Source of the DNA: Clostridia bacterium | GTDB taxonomy: Bacteria; Bacillota; Clostridia; Christensenellales; CAG-138 | Length of the DNA: 64,000 bases | Direction of reading: 5' to 3' | NCBI GenBank assembly: GCA_017509785.1 | Contig: JAFWOT010000012.1 | Coordinates: forward strand, 257,476 to 321,475 | Shown: positions 43,569-50,648 of the stretch, one piece after another | Numbering within the stretch: position 1 is the stretch's first letter | How the letters are laid out: the number at the start of each line of letters is the position of its first letter | Translations under genes and position numbers: made by a program | The notes under the pieces: generated by a model | Databases searched by the model: none | Seen by the model: the letters and a program-made list of their open reading frames with translations, nothing else | What the model was told of the DNA's origin: nothing

Positions 43569-45989
43569 TTAAATGCAGGAATGCTGCGTTTCGGAAACAG
43601 CGTAATACAGCGGGCTTTCAGTCAGTTTTCTGCCAGTGCTTTGGATGAGCCTTGCGCCCTTCGCGTCACCGTGAACGAGGAATCCGAGCTGGCGAAAGAC
43701 CTTCATGGCGAATACTGTTTGATGAAGCGGTCTTTTCAGCCTGTCGCAGAGCTGACCCGCAAGCTCCGGCGCGGAGTAGACCTTTGCCGAAGTCAGGGCG
43801 GCAATGGTCTTGTAATAGAGACCCATCTCATCACGGCTGATGGAAAATCCGCCGCAGATATCGGCAAAATCATATGAGTTCGCCATTCGCGTGACCGTAG
43901 CCCCAGGAAGCTTTTCCCGCACGGTATCGTAGATCTCGGGACAATAGGGCTCGTCAAAGAAGATCACCTTGTTATAGCCCTTTTCGGGGAGCTTATCGAG
44001 CATAGGAGCTATAAGCAGAACGTTTCCGGAAAAGACTCCCTCGGGGATCGTGCCGAAGCAGACCTCGAAGTTCTCGATCTCCTTTTGAGCAAGCTCACTT
44101 ATGGCGTTTTCGGCTCCCTCCGTGGAGAAGGCAAGCACCATAAGTCCGGCAAATGAGGAGCTGACGGCATCGGAAAGAGTTTTCCCGTAACAAACGGGGA
44201 GCCTGGACTCGTCAAAGTCTTCGATGCGGTCGTCATTTTCGCCCATGTCGAAGACGTAGGAAATATAGAAGTGGTGCATATTGCCCCGAATGAACCGGGA
44301 CGGACACCTTGGCAGATCGGGACGGACGGACATGACCCTCATCTGAAGTGATTCCGAACCGTTCCAGCTGTTGACGAAGGGCGAATAGAGCATCGAAATG
44401 CTCTCCGCTCGCATTATGTTTTCAAAATTCTTTCCGCCGCAGAAATAGATGCTTTCAAAGCACTTATGGTTCTGCCTGAGATCCATGCGAAGGTGCTGAC
44501 CGTCGCTTCCGAACCTGCGGATTCGATAGGGCAGCACGTTGGATACGTGGAACACCGGACAGGGATTCCCCTCCCCAAAGGGAGCGAGCATCTCTAACTG
44601 TTCAGCGAGTTCCATGGTGATCTGCGAAAGATCCTCGTCAAACTCGTAGCACTTGCGCGGGACGAATACATCCGGCGCGCAGTTTTCGGTGAAGTATTTT
44701 TCAAGCGCTTCGACGAAACGCGGGAAGGCTTCCCTCTCCATAGTGACTCCCGCGGCCTTGGCATGCCCGCCGAACCGCAGGAAAAGCTCCGAATTGGCTT
44801 TCAGCGCATCATGGATATTGATGCCGTCGATGCTCCGCGCCGAACCCTTATACGCGTTATCGTGAACGGAGAAGAGTATGGTCGGGCGATGAAACATCTC
44901 CGCAAGGCGGGAGGCGGCTATCCCGATAACTCCGGAATTCCATTTATCGGAGGCCAGCAGTATAGCGTGCTTGTCGGAGATATCGAGCTCCTCCACCATC
45001 TCGATAGCCTCGTCGAGTATGCTCTGCTCCTCTGCCTGGCGCTGTTCGTTGAGGCGGCCGAGCTCTGCGATTATGCGGGCAGCCTCGTCGGAATCCTCTG
45101 TCATGAAGAGCTCGACGCCAAGAGAAGCGTCGCCCATCCTGCCGGAGGCGTTGAGCCTCGGCGCGACTCCGAAACCGATAGTGAACACGTTATACGGCTT
45201 TCTTGATGAGGGAAGGCTTTCGAGAAGCATCCTCATGCCGATACAGCAAGCCCCTTTATTCAGGGATTCAAGCGCCCTCTTTACGAGGAATCGGTTCTCA
45301 TCAAGCAGGGGAACAACGTCCGCGACGGTCGCGACTCCGGCAAGGAATATGTATTCTGAAGCGGCCTCGACCCCGCCGAGCGCCTGTATGAGCTTTAACG
45401 CAACGCCCGCTCCGCAGAGATACCTCGGGTAAGAGCAGCCTTCGATCGAATGACATATCACTGCGCAGCATTCGGGGATCCTTTCGGGCGGGATATGGTG
45501 ATCCGTTACGATGACGTCTATGCCAAGCTCACCCGCGTAGGCGATCTCATCATATGCGGAGATGCCGTTATCGACGGTGATTATGAGGTTCACTCCGGAT
45601 GCGGCGAGTGCGTCGATCGCCTTGCGGCTTATTCCGTAACCCTCGTCATGCCTTGAAGGGATGCGGTACGAGACCTCCGCGCCGATGCTCAAAAGATAGT
45701 GAAGGAGCATCGTTGTCGCGCAGATTCCGTCGACGTCGTAATCGCCGTAGACGCAGATGCTCTCGCCCGAGAAGACCGCCTCCTCTATCCTGTCGACCGC
45801 CTTCTGCATATCGGGAAGCTCGAAGGGATCCCGCAGAACGGAAAGGTCGGGGTACATGAAACGGCGGCGCTCATCCTCGGTGATGATGCCTCTTGCCCTC
45901 AGCGCGCGCATGACGATGGGCAGAAACGCGCCGCTGCGGTCGGATTCCTGCTCCGGTGTATAGTATTTAGATGGCGAATAGATTATCAT
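43569..45989 (-). CDS. recJ: Single-stranded-DNA-specific exonuclease RecJ
   Basis: An 806-residue RecJ. The DHH domain has VYGDYDVDGICATTML, IITVDNGISA and VIVTDHHIPP; DHHA1 ends in LRFGGHAKAAGVTM (about 405-418); an OB-fold follows. About 240 further residues at the C-terminus extend beyond the core (570 in E. coli), as in other Firmicute RecJ proteins. It degrades ssDNA 5' to 3' in recombination and repair. AAGGTGG precedes the ATG. Confidence 0.95.
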   Translation of the reverse strand: MIIYSPSKYYTPEQESDRSGAFLPIVMRALRARGIITEDERRRFMYPDLSVLRDPFELPDMQKAVDRIEEAVFSGESICVYGDYDVDGICATTMLLHYLLSIGAEVSYRIPSRHDEGYGISRKAIDALAASGVNLIITVDNGISAYDEIAYAGELGIDVIVTDHHIPPERIPECCAVICHSIEGCSYPRYLCGAGVALKLIQALGGVEAASEYIFLAGVATVADVVPLLDENRFLVKRALESLNKGACCIGMRMLLESLPSSRKPYNVFTIGFGVAPRLNASGRMGDASLGVELFMTEDSDEAARIIAELGRLNEQRQAEEQSILDEAIEMVEELDISDKHAILLASDKWNSGVIGIAASRLAEMFHRPTILFSVHDNAYKGSARSIDGINIHDALKANSELFLRFGGHAKAAGVTMEREAFPRFVEALEKYFTENCAPDVFVPRKCYEFDEDLSQITMELAEQLEMLAPFGEGNPCPVFHVSNVLPYRIRRFGSDGQHLRMDLRQNHKCFESIYFCGGKNFENIMRAESISMLYSPFVNSWNGSESLQMRVMSVRPDLPRCPSRFIRGNMHHFYISYVFDMGENDDRIEDFDESRLPVCYGKTLSDAVSSSFAGLMVLAFSTEGAENAISELAQKEIENFEVCFGTIPEGVFSGNVLLIAPMLDKLPEKGYNKVIFFDEPYCPEIYDTVREKLPGATVTRMANSYDFADICGGFSISRDEMGLYYKTIAALTSAKVYSAPELAGQLCDRLKRPLHQTVFAMKVFRQLGFLVHGDAKGARLIQSTGRKLTESPLYYAVSETQHSCI

Positions 45990-46009
45990 CGAACCACCTT
46001 AACGGAGTA

Positions 46010-47359
46010 TCAGTCGTTATACTTAACCGTCGCCATCCCGATGGCGATCTCCGTCCTCTTCTTAAGCAGCTTGCAGCTCACTTCGGGCGGCTCCGAAATG
46101 GAGCCGTTCAGCTTATGGGCGTTTGCCGCGCATCCGCCGGAGCAGTAATACTTAGCCCAGCAGCGCGAACATTTTTCCTTCGTGAATATGTTGCATGAGG
46201 CGAACCTTTCCCTGACTTCGTCGCGAAGCAGGACGTTGCCCTCCTCGTCGGTATTCAGCACGTTCCCGAGAAGGAAATCAGCATCTCCGACGAACTGATG
46301 GCAGGGATAGATATCCCCGTTGGGAGCAACGGCAACGTATTCGACTCCCGCGCCGCAGCCGAGAGCCCTCTTCGCGAGGCAAGGCGAGCTGTTAAGATCC
46401 ACGTAGAAGTGGAAGAAATTGAAGGGCTTACCCTCCCTGCGGGACTCTATAACGTAATCGGCGAGCCTGTCGTATTCGGCGACGGCCTTATCGACGTTGG
46501 CGTCGTTTATGGCGTGGGGCTCGTCCGGCTTCAGCACGACGGGCTCGACGGAGATCTGCTCGAAACCAAGCTCATGCAGCGCTTTTACGTCCTCTGTGAA
46601 ATCGAGGTTGTCAGCCGTATAGGTCCCCCTTATGTAGTGTTCACCTTCGCCGCGCTCACGCACGAGCTTCTGCGCCTTGGGAACTATGATATCGTAGGAG
46701 CCCTTCCTGTTCGGCGTAACGCGGAGAGCGTCGTGCACCTCGCGTCTTCCGTCAAGTGAAAGCACGACGTTGAACATCTCCCTATTGATGAAGTCGATCT
46801 TCTCATCGTCAAGGGCAACGCCGTTCGTCGTAATAGTGAAATTGATATGCTTATTGTGCTTCTTTTCAAGCTCACGCCCATAGGCCACGATCTGCTTAAC
46901 GACCTCCCAATTCATAAGGGGCTCGCCGCCGAAAAGATCCACCTCGAGATGGAACCTGCCGCCGGAGCGTTTTATCAGCATATCGAGAGCGGCCTTTGCC
47001 GTCTCAAACGGCATGAGCATCCTGCCGCCGTGGAATTCGCCCGTCTCGGCAAAGCAGTACGCGCAGCGGAGATTGCAGTCATGCGCCACGTTGAGGCACA
47101 TCGACTTGATAGGCGAGGCCGCGCCGTTCGCCTTGGGAGCCTCGGGCGCGGGGGTATCGAAAAGCCCCTCGGCCTTCAATTCCGAGATCTCGCCGAGTAT
47201 CTCGTCGATCAATGAACGAGAATAGGGCAATGCGTCTACGGCATTGCCCTGCTCAACTGCGCTTATCACATCAAATGAGGGTTTGTCTACCTCATGTACG
47301 GCTCCGCTCTCAACATCCAGCACAAGGTATGTGCCGCGATATTCAAATGCGTGGATCAT
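46010..47359 (-). CDS. SCIFF-peptide thioether maturase (radical SAM/SPASM)
   Basis: A 449-residue radical-SAM peptide-modifying enzyme. A short N-terminal RRE-like region precedes NVAHDCNLRCAYCFAETGEF (CxxxCxxC); the C-terminal SPASM region carries CGAGVEYVAVAPNGDIYPC and a final CSRCWAKYYCSGGCAANAH for auxiliary clusters. It is the SCIFF maturase that forms Cys-to-Thr thioether links in its partner, and that partner ends two bases upstream. Both are probably made from one mRNA from the promoter at 47556-47584. Confidence 0.95.
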   Translation of the reverse strand: MIHAFEYRGTYLVLDVESGAVHEVDKPSFDVISAVEQGNAVDALPYSRSLIDEILGEISELKAEGLFDTPAPEAPKANGAASPIKSMCLNVAHDCNLRCAYCFAETGEFHGGRMLMPFETAKAALDMLIKRSGGRFHLEVDLFGGEPLMNWEVVKQIVAYGRELEKKHNKHINFTITTNGVALDDEKIDFINREMFNVVLSLDGRREVHDALRVTPNRKGSYDIIVPKAQKLVRERGEGEHYIRGTYTADNLDFTEDVKALHELGFEQISVEPVVLKPDEPHAINDANVDKAVAEYDRLADYVIESRREGKPFNFFHFYVDLNSSPCLAKRALGCGAGVEYVAVAPNGDIYPCHQFVGDADFLLGNVLNTDEEGNVLLRDEVRERFASCNIFTKEKCSRCWAKYYCSGGCAANAHKLNGSISEPPEVSCKLLKKRTEIAIGMATVKYND

Positions 47360-47361
47360 TA

Positions 47362-47505
47362 TTATTTAGCCGTCTTAACGCACTTCTGGTTGGCAACGGT
47401 GCAGGAGGTCTTACAGGCAGACTGGCAGGACGCCTGGCACTCACCGCAAGCGGTGTTCTCGCCGGACCTGATGCAGGGCTTCTGGATGTTCTTAATGTGC
47501 TTCAT
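47362..47505 (-). CDS. SCIFF ribosomal peptide precursor (six cysteines in forty-five)
   Basis: A 47-residue peptide read directly from the sequence. It starts MKHIKNIQKPC and contains CGECQASCQSACKTSC followed by TVANQKC, the signature of SCIFF peptides. Cysteines are at 11, 20, 23, 27, 31, 35 and 42: the canonical six plus one extra at residue 11. The conserved Thr after C35 and Thr33 are candidate acceptors for a thioether. GGAGG lies nine bases upstream of the ATG. The maturase starts two bases after the stop. Product function is unknown in all organisms. Confidence 0.93.
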   Translation of the reverse strand: MKHIKNIQKPCIRSGENTACGECQASCQSACKTSCTVANQKCVKTAK

Positions 47506-47555
47506 TTTGATATCCTCCATGGAACGAATTATCCTTATTTTCGGACTATAAATTA

Positions 47556-47584
47556 ATTATACACCGATGAGGCTTCCAATTCAA
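47556..47584 (-). promoter_or_regulatory. Promoter of the SCIFF peptide-maturase operon
   Basis: Reverse strand TTGAAT (47579-47584), 17-base spacer, TATAAT (47556-47561), about 50 bases upstream of the peptide start. Confidence 0.8.
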
Positions 47585-47640
47585 GTCTTTTTTTGCAGGC
47601 GGAAGAATTAAATATCGAATCTTGTTTTCATTATGCCGGA

Positions 47641-48024
47641 TCAGCTCCTGAGGTTATGTATCATCCCCGTCACCATGCCGGCCAAAATACAGATCCCGAA
47701 GTCGAGCATGAGGCTCGTGCCAAGTGAAAAACCGCCCGAAATAAGCGAGAATACGATGAACGAGACGAACATATAAGCCCCAGCTGATATCCCCCCGAGT
47801 ACAAGCGCCCTTTCGTTTGCGCCCCTGCAGGCGATGAGCGCGGCAGCCAGAGCACAGACAAGCTTTATCCCCGCGTTGACGTACGGGACGGCCTCGATAT
47901 CGAGTATCCTCTTCTGCATCACGAAAGCGAACACCGCCACGAGCGCGACCCCGAGAGCGCAGGCTATGAGGGCGGCTTTTATAATCTTCAGCAATGCGGG
48001 AACTGCTGCTTTTTCCTTGTTCAT
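47641..48024 (-). CDS. Small membrane protein of the TIGR04086 type
   Basis: A 127-residue protein with four hydrophobic segments (about 12-33, 42-62, 70-90, 98-120) and a basic N-terminus. By length, topology and place between yajC and the SCIFF peptide it matches the TIGR04086 putative membrane proteins of Clostridia, which have no assigned function. The identification rests mainly on context. It has its own start with GGAGG upstream and is followed by a T-run (CTTTTTTTG) before the SCIFF promoter. Confidence 0.75.
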   Translation of the reverse strand: MNKEKAAVPALLKIIKAALIACALGVALVAVFAFVMQKRILDIEAVPYVNAGIKLVCALAAALIACRGANERALVLGGISAGAYMFVSFIVFSLISGGFSLGTSLMLDFGICILAGMVTGMIHNLRS

Positions 48025-48111
48025 AAAACACCTCCGGGTTAATCTCCGTAAAGCATATTCGGAGGGAGGAAGGATATGATTGAAAAACCATTAAAAATTT
48101 CTAAAAACCTG

Positions 48112-48140
48112 TTGACAGATCGCGGAGAGTATATTATAAT
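48112..48140 (+). promoter_or_regulatory. Consensus promoter of the gene at 48174
   Basis: TTGACA (48112-48117), 17-base spacer, TATAAT (48135-48140): a full consensus match, divergent from the TIGR04086-type gene. Confidence 0.9.
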
Positions 48141-48173
48141 AAACTATGATAAAATAAAAAGGAGGTCGGCGAA

Positions 48174-48626
48174 ATGAAACGAAAATGGCTTTGGATCAAT
48201 CTTGCAGTCGCGCTCTTCTTAGTGTGTCTCAGCGTCCTCTGCACATTGCTTGTGATGCAATGGAAAACCTCGAGAGAGGAAAACAGAAAATACACGCTCG
48301 ATTTTAATAAGGTCTCGGAGGTCGGTTTTATTTCATGCGAGAACGGCGATAAGGATCTTTCACCGTTCGTTACCTCCGATAAAGCGGAGTTGGAAGTTCT
48401 TGAAAGGTGCATAAAAGAGGCGAAGCGCAACTATGATTCCGTTAACAAACAGGTACTTACGCCTCCTGTCCAATACTCATTCTCAATAACAACGGAGGAT
48501 CCGGCAAACAAGTTTATTACGGAAACCTACGTCTATCGCGTATACAAATTCGACGATTTGAAGGATCCTTTCGATGAGTTCTTCTCCCTCCCCTCTGTGG
48601 TAGAGAAGATGAACGGCTCGAACTGA
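48174..48626 (+). CDS. Bitopic membrane protein, function unknown
   Basis: A 150-residue protein: MKRKWLWINL start, one membrane segment (about 5-25) and an extracytoplasmic domain (YTLDFNKVSEVGFIS, a short strand-rich core, VYKFDDLKDPFDEFFSLP near the end). No family recognised. It has AAAGGAGG upstream of the ATG, a perfect consensus promoter and its own terminator, so it is a real, well-expressed single gene inserted on the opposite strand between yajC and the TIGR04086-type gene. Confidence 0.8.
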   Translation: MKRKWLWINLAVALFLVCLSVLCTLLVMQWKTSREENRKYTLDFNKVSEVGFISCENGDKDLSPFVTSDKAELEVLERCIKEAKRNYDSVNKQVLTPPVQYSFSITTEDPANKFITETYVYRVYKFDDLKDPFDEFFSLPSVVEKMNGSN

Positions 48627-48644
48627 GCACCTGATTATACGAAA

Positions 48645-48675
48645 AACCGGCAGGGCTTCCTGCCGGTTAGTTTTT
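48645..48675. terminator. Bidirectional terminator between the 48174 gene and yajC
   Basis: AACCGGCAGG and CCTGCCGGTT form a perfect 10-bp stem with loop GCTT, preceded by an A-run and followed by AGTTTTTATTT. Confidence 0.92.
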
Positions 48676-48684
48676 ATTTCGTGA

Positions 48685-49089
48685 TCATTTTACGTCCTTG
48701 ACGTCGCCGTCGATGGTGGCTTCTACGGGAGCATCCTCGATGGTGGCGATGGCGCCCCTTGCGAATACGAGGCGGGCCTTATCGGGGCCGACGCTGAGGG
48801 TGACGACGTCATCCTTGATGCTGGTGACGGTGCCGTACATACCGCCGATGGTGCGCACGCGGTCGCCGGGCTTTAACGAATCGAGCATTTCCTTGACCTT
48901 CTTTTCACGCTTGCGCTGGGGGATGGACATGACGAGGAAGAGCACGACCATAAGGACGAGCATTATTATGAGCGTCCAGCCGCCGAATCCGCCGGCGGGG
49001 GCAGCGCCGGAAGAGCCCGATGAGCCGGAATCAGCTCCGCCGCAGGAAACGAGTGAAGCGAGGATCGTGGGATCGAAGAAAGAGAGCAT
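48685..49089 (-). CDS. yajC: Preprotein translocase accessory subunit YajC
   Basis: A 134-residue protein: a Gly/Ser/Ala-rich N-terminus, one membrane segment (about 38-58, WTLIIMLVLMVVLFLVM), then IPQRKREKKVKEMLDSLKPGDRVRTIGGMYGTV, the YajC core. It joins SecDF in the translocon of many bacteria. The N-terminus has an LVSC that looks like a lipobox but lacks a basic start, so lipidation is doubtful. No secD or secF is present in this window. Confidence 0.93.
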   Translation of the reverse strand: MLSFFDPTILASLVSCGGADSGSSGSSGAAPAGGFGGWTLIIMLVLMVVLFLVMSIPQRKREKKVKEMLDSLKPGDRVRTIGGMYGTVTSIKDDVVTLSVGPDKARLVFARGAIATIEDAPVEATIDGDVKDVK

Positions 49090-49134
49090 ATTCAGTTACC
49101 TTTCATATTTCGGCATTGCCGTGATTTCCGTACA

Positions 49135-49163
49135 ATATTAAACCATATCGAAGGAAAAGTCAA
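49135..49163 (-). promoter_or_regulatory. Promoter of yajC
   Basis: Reverse strand TTGACT (49158-49163), 17-base spacer, TAATAT (49135-49140), about 45 bases upstream of the start codon. Confidence 0.65.
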
Positions 49164-49198
49164 GCACAAGAGAACAAATAATATGATAAGCGTGCCTG

Positions 49199-50050
49199 TC
49201 AATACCTGTCGAATGAAAACGCCCGCGCTTTGTGTCTTACCGGTTCGGAGAGTATCGGCCTTATCATGTTGAAGGGCTCTGTGCGGCTCACGGCCCCACT
49301 TGGGATATCCGCCCAGACGGGAAGCGGAAAGACGTATTTCAAATACCCCTTCGGGAGTATGCCCTCGGGATCCGTCCCCGGGAGGAAGAAGAGTTCGTCC
49401 GCGCGGAAGATCTCTCCCCCGTCCTCCTCATAACCGGCGCAGAAGCCGCTTTCCGTCGCCCGCATGACGGCGCCCGGCAGGGAGTATTCTTCGATCAGGG
49501 CGGAGATCCTTGCTTCATCCCGGCGCGCACAGCCCTCAAAGCCTTCCGTATAGGCGGAATAGATCCGCGATATCGCGGAGGGTTCCGGGACGGTCTCCGG
49601 TGCAGTCCCGACCGTATCGGAAGCCATGAGCTCCACACTCTGCCTCGAGGCGTAAGGCTCGTAACCGAAGCGCGAATAAAACCCGAAGCTGAACGGCTGA
49701 AGTACGCTGTGATCGTATCCGCTTTCCCGCATTATGGAGAAGCTCCGCGTGAGGAGCTTCGTGCAGAGCCCGGAACGCCTGTATTCCTTTGCCGTGCAGA
49801 CCCCGGCGACGAAAGCGACACGGCATGGTTTTTTGTCGACAGTCATCTCCATCGGGATCATATGGAGCATCGAGCACGGTCCCTCTTTGCCGTAAACGAA
49901 CGCGCCCAAAGCGTATTCCGGGCGTGTGCGTGTACGGTAATAAAGATCGACGAATGCGCGGTCGTCCTCCTCGAAACATTCGAGCCAGAGCTCCTTCGAG
50001 AGGTCGAACTCCCTGCCGTTCATTATTCTTATATCGATCCCTTCGGGCAT
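49199..50050 (-). CDS. GNAT acetyltransferase of the Eis-like type
   Basis: A 283-residue protein with an N-terminal GNAT domain: VAFVAGVCTAKEYRRSGLC contains motif A (RRSGLCTKLL), followed by LQPFSFGFYSRFGYEPYAS. The order and the extra C-terminal half (from about 150) resemble Eis-type enhanced-survival acetyltransferases, shortened at the C-terminus. Substrate unknown. AAGGAG lies upstream of the ATG. The gene diverges from the BofC-like gene across a 30-base gap. Confidence 0.82.
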   Translation of the reverse strand: MPEGIDIRIMNGREFDLSKELWLECFEEDDRAFVDLYYRTRTRPEYALGAFVYGKEGPCSMLHMIPMEMTVDKKPCRVAFVAGVCTAKEYRRSGLCTKLLTRSFSIMRESGYDHSVLQPFSFGFYSRFGYEPYASRQSVELMASDTVGTAPETVPEPSAISRIYSAYTEGFEGCARRDEARISALIEEYSLPGAVMRATESGFCAGYEEDGGEIFRADELFFLPGTDPEGILPKGYLKYVFPLPVWADIPSGAVSRTEPFNMIRPILSEPVRHKARAFSFDRY

Positions 50051-50064
50051 AAAAAGATCTCCTT

Positions 50065-50078
50065 CGGGAATACTCCCG
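50065..50078. repeat. Small inverted repeat between divergent starts
   Basis: CGGGA and TCCCG flank ATAC midway between the start codons at 50050 and 50081. It could be an operator, but five-base arms are weak evidence. Confidence 0.3.
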
Positions 50079-50080
50079 AT

Positions 50081-50611
50081 ATGAGAAAAGTTTTGATCGT
50101 TTTATTGGCTCTGGTCGCCTCGGCGTCAGCCGCATGTTCCCGCGGGAGCGGATCCGCCGAACCTCCGCCCGCGGAGGCCGCTGAAGCGGATACGGCTCTC
50201 CTTGCGGAGATATCCCCGAACGCGGAGGTGGTCCGCCGCACCTTCTGCAAAAAATGCGGACACATCTACGAATACGCATCCGCAGAGGGCGTCGTCGGGC
50301 TTACGGAGGATGAGCTCAAAGCGCGGTTCCCCGAGTGGGAGATCGAAGAATTCACCCGTGAATACGTGCTGATGACGCGGAGCATCGACGGCTTCTGCCC
50401 GGAGCATCACGTGATATTCCTCGAAGGGGATAAGCTCGTCGTATACTCGATAGTCGAGCCGGAGCTCAAATTGGAAAAGCTGCTCGATTTCGATTCCTCT
50501 CCGTATGAGCTCGGCCCCGCCGAAAAGCTCCTGCTCAAAAAGGGGGTCGCGTTCTCATCCCTGAAGGAGCTCGACGACTACACCGACAGGTACCGGAAAA
50601 AGCAGCCGTAA
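50081..50611 (+). CDS. BofC C-terminal-domain lipoprotein
   Basis: A 176-residue protein with a lipoprotein signal (MRKVLIVLLALVASASAAC). The rest resembles the C-terminal domain of BofC, the forespore-secreted regulator of SpoIVB: EWEIEEFTREYVLMTRSIDG, DKLVVYSIVEP, then LGPAEKLLLKKGVAFSSLKE and ELDDYTDRY. A CKKCGH pair precedes it (about residues 55-60). Sporulation role is inferred. No clear Shine-Dalgarno precedes the ATG; the start is chosen because the signal peptide begins there. The frame is open far upstream, but that part overlaps the divergent GNAT gene. Confidence 0.72.
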   Translation: MRKVLIVLLALVASASAACSRGSGSAEPPPAEAAEADTALLAEISPNAEVVRRTFCKKCGHIYEYASAEGVVGLTEDELKARFPEWEIEEFTREYVLMTRSIDGFCPEHHVIFLEGDKLVVYSIVEPELKLEKLLDFDSSPYELGPAEKLLLKKGVAFSSLKELDDYTDRYRKKQP

Positions 50612-50616
50612 AGAAA

Positions 50617-50639
50617 GGCGCCGCTTAAGAGGCGGCGCC
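50617..50639. terminator. Bidirectional terminator between the BofC-like gene and fbp
   Basis: GGCGCCGC and GCGGCGCC form a perfect 8-bp stem with a 7-base loop. T-rich tails follow on both strands (GCTGCTTTCT on the plus, TTTCTTT on the minus). Confidence 0.8.
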
Positions 50640-50648
50640 GCTGCTTTC

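Noticed and set aside
48685..49089. YajC as a lipoprotein because of the N-terminal LVSC
   Set aside because: No basic n-region or proper hydrophobic core precedes the Cys; the membrane segment lies after it.
50065..50078. Operator between the GNAT and BofC-like genes as a finding
   Set aside because: The five-base arms are too short to set apart from chance; listed only as a weak repeat.
49232..50080. In-frame upstream extension of the BofC-like gene (283 more codons)
   Set aside because: It lies antisense to the GNAT gene, has no ribosome site, and would place the signal peptide in the middle of the protein.
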